A stretch of 24,633 nucleotides of DNA from the NCBI GenBank assembly GCA_015492115.1, contig WGFS01000050.1:1-24633 (forward strand). Reading direction: 5' to 3'. Position numbers and translations under genes: made by a program. Of this stretch, positions 22,242 to 24,633 are shown in pieces (position 1 is the first letter of the stretch; every line of letters begins with the position of its first letter). Below the pieces are notes generated by a model. That model was given only the letters and a program-made list of their open reading frames with translations. It ran no database searches and had not been told where the DNA came from. Origin of the DNA: Aquificaceae bacterium. Lineage in GTDB: Bacteria > Aquificota > Aquificia > Aquificales > Aquificaceae.

Positions 22242-22618
22242 CAGAAGTAGTTGGCTATAAAGTACTTGGTTTCCTCAAAGTACCTCTCTATCTCCTTCAT
22301 GTGCTTTTCCTTAACGTATCTTACCAGTTTGTAGTCGTCCCAGTATCCAAGCATGGGTATCCAGTCAGGGATTGAGTCCTTGTTGTCTATGAAGTACCAG
22401 AGGGCGCCTATGAAGTCCTCCCTTGCTTCTCTCTTGAGCTCAAACTCCGGGTCTGTGAGTATCCTGTACAGGAGTTTGACATCAATTATTAGGTTTCTCA
22501 GGTACTCCATGGTTGGAGGTACCTTCTCAAGTTTTTTTCTGAACTCCTCCTTCAATCTATTTAAGTTGTTGAGATTCTCGTAAGTTTTGTACTTGTAGAG
22601 TTTCTTTTCAAAACTCAT
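22241..22618 (-). CDS. DUF1232 (YkvA-like) protein
   Basis: A 125-residue protein with a basic helical N-terminus and a DUF1232 core: LLYRILTDPEF (49-59), ALWYFIDNKDSIPDWIPMLG (72-91) and YWDDYKLVRYV (92-102). DUF1232 proteins are small and probably membrane-associated, with unknown function. The P-D-W-I-P and following D-D are the family signature. The gene is the first of a two-gene unit with the ABC permease. A TGATATAAT box ends six bases before the ATG, so the transcript should begin at the start codon, and there is no Shine-Dalgarno. Confidence 0.85.
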   Translation of the reverse strand: MSFEKKLYKYKTYENLNNLNRLKEEFRKKLEKVPPTMEYLRNLIIDVKLLYRILTDPEFELKREAREDFIGALWYFIDNKDSIPDWIPMLGYWDDYKLVRYVKEKHMKEIERYFEETKYFIANYF

Positions 22619-22624
22619 GGCAGT

Positions 22625-22633
22625 ATTATATCA
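22625..22633 (-). promoter_or_regulatory. Extended -10 promoter, leaderless, for DUF1232-permease
   Basis: On the minus strand TGATATAAT is a perfect extended -10 element, and its last base is six bases before the ATG at 22618. Predicted transcription start and translation start coincide. Confidence 0.5.
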
Positions 22634-22656
22634 TGCCCATTTAGAGCCTAAATACC

Positions 22657-22662
22657 TATAAT
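22657..22662 (+). promoter_or_regulatory. -10 box for the His-rich exported protein gene
   Basis: A perfect TATAAT lies 32 bases before the ATG at 22695, leaving a leader that contains the ribosome site AGGAGGG. The -35 region is weak. This box and the divergent one at 22625-22633 are about 25 bases apart. Confidence 0.45.
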
Positions 22663-22694
22663 TAAAGTGTCTAAAGAGAAAGGAGGGATATGAG

Positions 22695-23189
22695 ATGAAA
22701 AAGGGGCTTGTCTTTTTCCTGTTGTTCTTTGGGGTTGTTTTTCTTCTCGCGGGGCAGGAGTCTGGTTTTTCCTCCGATCAGAAGGAGATCGTGGTACCAA
22801 CACCTCTTACAAAGTGGGTCGGGAACTACTACGTCAGCATCGGAGTGTTTTCCATAGCTGAACTTGAGAAGCACTTCCCAAGGGCATACAAACTCCTCGT
22901 TAAACACCACGGTAAGCCTAAGAAGAACCATACCCACCACCTCGCTGTGAGTATATGGAAGAATGAGAAAGGCAGAATAGTTTACCTTTCCAATTACGAT
23001 GTTGAGGCGGAGGTGAGGTCTCCCATCTTCAGAGCTACCCGGAAGAAGCTCACCAAGTATCCGCACCAGTACGGTGACAACTACGGTGGATGGTTTGACA
23101 TGTCGGACAAGGGTCTTTACCACATAGCGATAATAATTCATGAGGACGGCAGGACTAAGAAGGTTACCTTTGACTACTTGATTCAGTGA
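22695..23189 (+). CDS. Exported His-rich protein of unknown function
   Basis: I do not recognise this 164-residue protein. It begins with a strong signal peptide or membrane anchor (KKGLVFFLLFFGVVFLLAG). The mature part has many histidines, including a cluster at 71-82 (HHGKPKKNHTHH) and others at 60, 124, 143 and 149, and no cysteines. The second half looks like beta strands (HLAVSIWKNEKGRIVYLSNY, then GWFDMSDKGLYHIAIIIHED, then KKVTFDYLI), similar in feel to small periplasmic beta-sandwich proteins such as FixH or CopC types. Periplasmic metal binding is a reasonable guess but unproved. It has a strong ribosome site and its own promoter, and probably ends at the hairpin 23182-23210. It is transcribed alone. 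Confidence 0.82.
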   Translation: MKKGLVFFLLFFGVVFLLAGQESGFSSDQKEIVVPTPLTKWVGNYYVSIGVFSIAELEKHFPRAYKLLVKHHGKPKKNHTHHLAVSIWKNEKGRIVYLSNYDVEAEVRSPIFRATRKKLTKYPHQYGDNYGGWFDMSDKGLYHIAIIIHEDGRTKKVTFDYLIQ

Positions 23190-23210
23190 GACCCCACTGA
23201 AGGTGCTTTT
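23182..23210 (+). terminator. Probable terminator after the His-rich protein gene
   Basis: TTCAGTG-AGACCC-CACTGAA is a perfect 7-bp stem with a 6-base loop that includes the stop codon. GGTGC and TTTT follow. The T run is short and not directly adjacent, so termination may be partial. Confidence 0.4.
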
Positions 23211-23258
23211 ACTGTAAAATTGTAGTGTTCAAACGTCGTTTTATCCGGAGGTAGTCTA

Positions 23259-24410
23259 ATGAAATTGCACGAGCACCAGGCTAAGGAGATCTTTGCCAGA
23301 TACGGACTCCCGGTTCCGGAAGGAAAGGTAGCCTTCTCCCTTAAGGAGGCTAAGGAGGTCGCTGAGGAGCTTGGGAACTTCCCTCTGGTTGTTAAAGCCC
23401 AGATCCACTGTGGCGGAAGGGGTAAGGCTGGCGGTGTAAAGATAGTTAAGGACATTGATGAGCTTGAAGAGGCAGTTGAGGGCATGCTGGGGAAGGTTCT
23501 CAAGACATTCCAGTGCCCCGATGGAAAGCCCGTAAACAGAGTGTGGATAGAGAAGGCGACTGCAATAGACAAGGAGTTCTACCTCTCCATAACTCTGGAC
23601 AGGGCTCGCTCAAAGCCGGTTGTCATGGCTTCTTCCGCTGGAGGCATGGAGATAGAGGAGATAGCCAAGGAGAACCCTGAGGCGATAATCATAGAGGAGG
23701 TTGATCCTGAACTGGGTCTTATGCCTTACCAGGCCCGCAAGCTCGCTTTCAGGCTTGGTCTTCCAGTCAAGGACTTCTCAAAGATGCTCCTTACACTTTA
23801 CAGGATTTACACAGAGCTTGACGCCTCCCTCGTTGAGATAAACCCCCTCGTCCTTGACAGGGAAGGAAACCTTATAGCCCTTGATGCAAAGCTTGACGTG
23901 GACGACAACGCCCTCTTCAGACACAAGGACGTTGAAGAGATGGAGGACGAGAGCCAGATATCACCCTTAGAGGTAGAGGCTAAAAAGCATGGGCTCAACT
24001 ACATAAAACTCTCAGGGAACATAGGCTGTATGGTGAACGGTGCTGGTCTCGCCATGGCTACCATGGACATAATTAAACTTGCGGGTGGGGAGCCCGCCAA
24101 CTTCCTTGACGTGGGGGGAGGTGCAAACGTAGAGCAGATAGCCAACGCCTTCAGGATACTCATGGCTGACGAGGATGTAAGGGCGGTCTTCATAAACATA
24201 TTCGGTGGAATTCTGAGGTGCGACAGGCTCGCTCAGGGTCTCGTAGAGGCGGGCAAGGTTGTTGAGCTGAGCGTTCCCATAGTGGTGAGGATGGAGGGCA
24301 CAAACGTTGAAGAGGGCAAGAAGATCCTCGCCGAGTCGGGCATGAACTTTGTAAACGCCGAGGACATGTGGGACGGTGCCAGGAAAGCTGTTGAACTTGC
24401 AGGAGGCTGA
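23259..24410 (+). CDS. sucC: Succinyl-CoA synthetase beta subunit
   Basis: SucC binds nucleotide and succinate. With SucD it interconverts succinate and succinyl-CoA, a step of the reductive TCA cycle that Aquificaceae use to fix CO2. The 383-residue protein starts MKLHEHQAKEIFARYGLPVP and has the ATP-grasp glycine loop HCGGRGKAGGVK (48-59), the metal-site stretch LVEINPLVLD, and the C-terminal ligase domain with SGNIGCMVNGAGLAMATMD, FLDVGGGAN and FINIFGGILRCD. A strong GGAGGT precedes the ATG. The related citryl-CoA synthetase subunit CcsB is the main alternative, but the standard N-terminus and length favour SucC. No sucD follows directly. The next gene encodes a Uma2-type protein. Confidence 0.95.
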   Translation: MKLHEHQAKEIFARYGLPVPEGKVAFSLKEAKEVAEELGNFPLVVKAQIHCGGRGKAGGVKIVKDIDELEEAVEGMLGKVLKTFQCPDGKPVNRVWIEKATAIDKEFYLSITLDRARSKPVVMASSAGGMEIEEIAKENPEAIIIEEVDPELGLMPYQARKLAFRLGLPVKDFSKMLLTLYRIYTELDASLVEINPLVLDREGNLIALDAKLDVDDNALFRHKDVEEMEDESQISPLEVEAKKHGLNYIKLSGNIGCMVNGAGLAMATMDIIKLAGGEPANFLDVGGGANVEQIANAFRILMADEDVRAVFINIFGGILRCDRLAQGLVEAGKVVELSVPIVVRMEGTNVEEGKKILAESGMNFVNAEDMWDGARKAVELAGG

Positions 24411-24418
24411 AGGTTAGT

Positions 24419-24633
24419 ATGGGGCTGGCGGAAAGGTTTCTTCCCCATTACACAATAAAGGACTACGAGAGCTGGGAAGGAGACTGGGAGCTCATAGAGG
24501 GAATACCTTACGCCCTTGCCTATCCTTTTCCTCTTCACCAGAGGACTCTTGCACGTCTTGTCAGGCTTTTTGATGAAAAATTGGATACCTGCCCCCAGTG
24601 TAACGTCTACGTGGAACTTGATTGGTATGTATC
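24419..24633 (+). CDS. Uma2-family (DUF820) putative endonuclease, N-terminal part
   Basis: The gene starts at ATG 24419, eight bases after the sucC stop, and runs off the window after 71 full codons. The visible protein has YTIKDYESWEGDWELIEGIP (12-31), then PFPLHQRTLARLVRLF and CNVYVELDW. This is the N-terminus of the Uma2/DUF820 family, with its conserved WELI(D/E)G motif. The family has a PD-(D/E)XK nuclease-like fold, is common in cyanobacteria and is found in some thermophiles, but its real function is unknown. The catalytic core lies beyond the window edge. Confidence 0.78.
   Translation, partial: MGLAERFLPHYTIKDYESWEGDWELIEGIPYALAYPFPLHQRTLARLVRLFDEKLDTCPQCNVYVELDWYV

Noticed and set aside
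23259..24410. Citryl-CoA synthetase subunit CcsB instead of SucC
   Set aside because: Length and N-terminus are those of ordinary SucC. CcsB cannot be fully excluded without comparison to the second copy in the genome.
1..24633. CRISPR arrays, insertion sequences, prophage or integrated elements
   Set aside because: No regularly spaced repeats, transposase or integrase motifs, or shift in codon use were seen. All long repeats lie within flgK/flgL and pnp.

Overview
The window looks like chromosomal DNA from a hydrogen-oxidising thermophile of the Aquificaceae (Aquifex, Hydrogenobacter or Hydrogenivirga type). Evidence for this: strong use of AGG for Arg and ATA for Ile, almost no intergenic space, a HypX-type hydrogenase maturation protein at the left edge, a succinyl-CoA synthetase subunit at the right edge, and a tmRNA whose tag ends in PEAEVALAA, close to the known Aquifex aeolicus tag APEAELALAA. 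I see no insertion sequences, prophage, CRISPR array, rRNA or ordinary tRNA.

Left part (1-6688). The 5' end of hypX (minus strand) is divergent from a MATE efflux pump. The MATE gene converges with and overlaps a methyl-accepting chemotaxis protein. Divergent from the MCP is a flagellar hook-junction operon: a small FlgN-like protein, flgK and flgL. FlgK and FlgL carry homologous inserted domains of about 100 residues.

Middle part (6689-12393). A two-gene minus-strand operon encodes a 2TM-RCK potassium channel and a four-helix membrane protein (DUF6394-like). A plus-strand pair follows (68-aa protein of unknown function, then DUF167/YggU). After it comes a minus-strand chain with touching or overlapping ends: GGDEF diguanylate cyclase, ilvD and a membrane metallophosphoesterase. 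The tmRNA gene (12418-12763) and bioF lie just upstream of this chain on the same strand.

Translation and RNA part (13950-17286). A short TPR protein is followed by the rpsO-pnp-dut operon. The polynucleotide phosphorylase has two tandem S1 domains instead of one.

Haem region (17287-21292). A cytochrome P460-like protein is divergent from an OmpR-type response regulator, a histidine kinase with almost no periplasmic part, a three-haem cytochrome and a five-haem lipoprotein cytochrome. Two and a half 11-bp direct repeats lie between the divergent genes, a layout typical of OmpR/PhoB operators. I read the region as one regulated periplasmic electron-transfer or reactive-nitrogen module, but that function is inferred.

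Right part (21267-24633). An orphan DppB-type ABC permease sits behind a DUF1232 gene. Divergent from these are a His-rich exported protein, sucC and the start of a Uma2-family nuclease gene.

All five convergent gene junctions in the window have zero spacing or overlap. Several genes have a TATAAT box so close to the start codon that the mRNA would be leaderless or nearly so.
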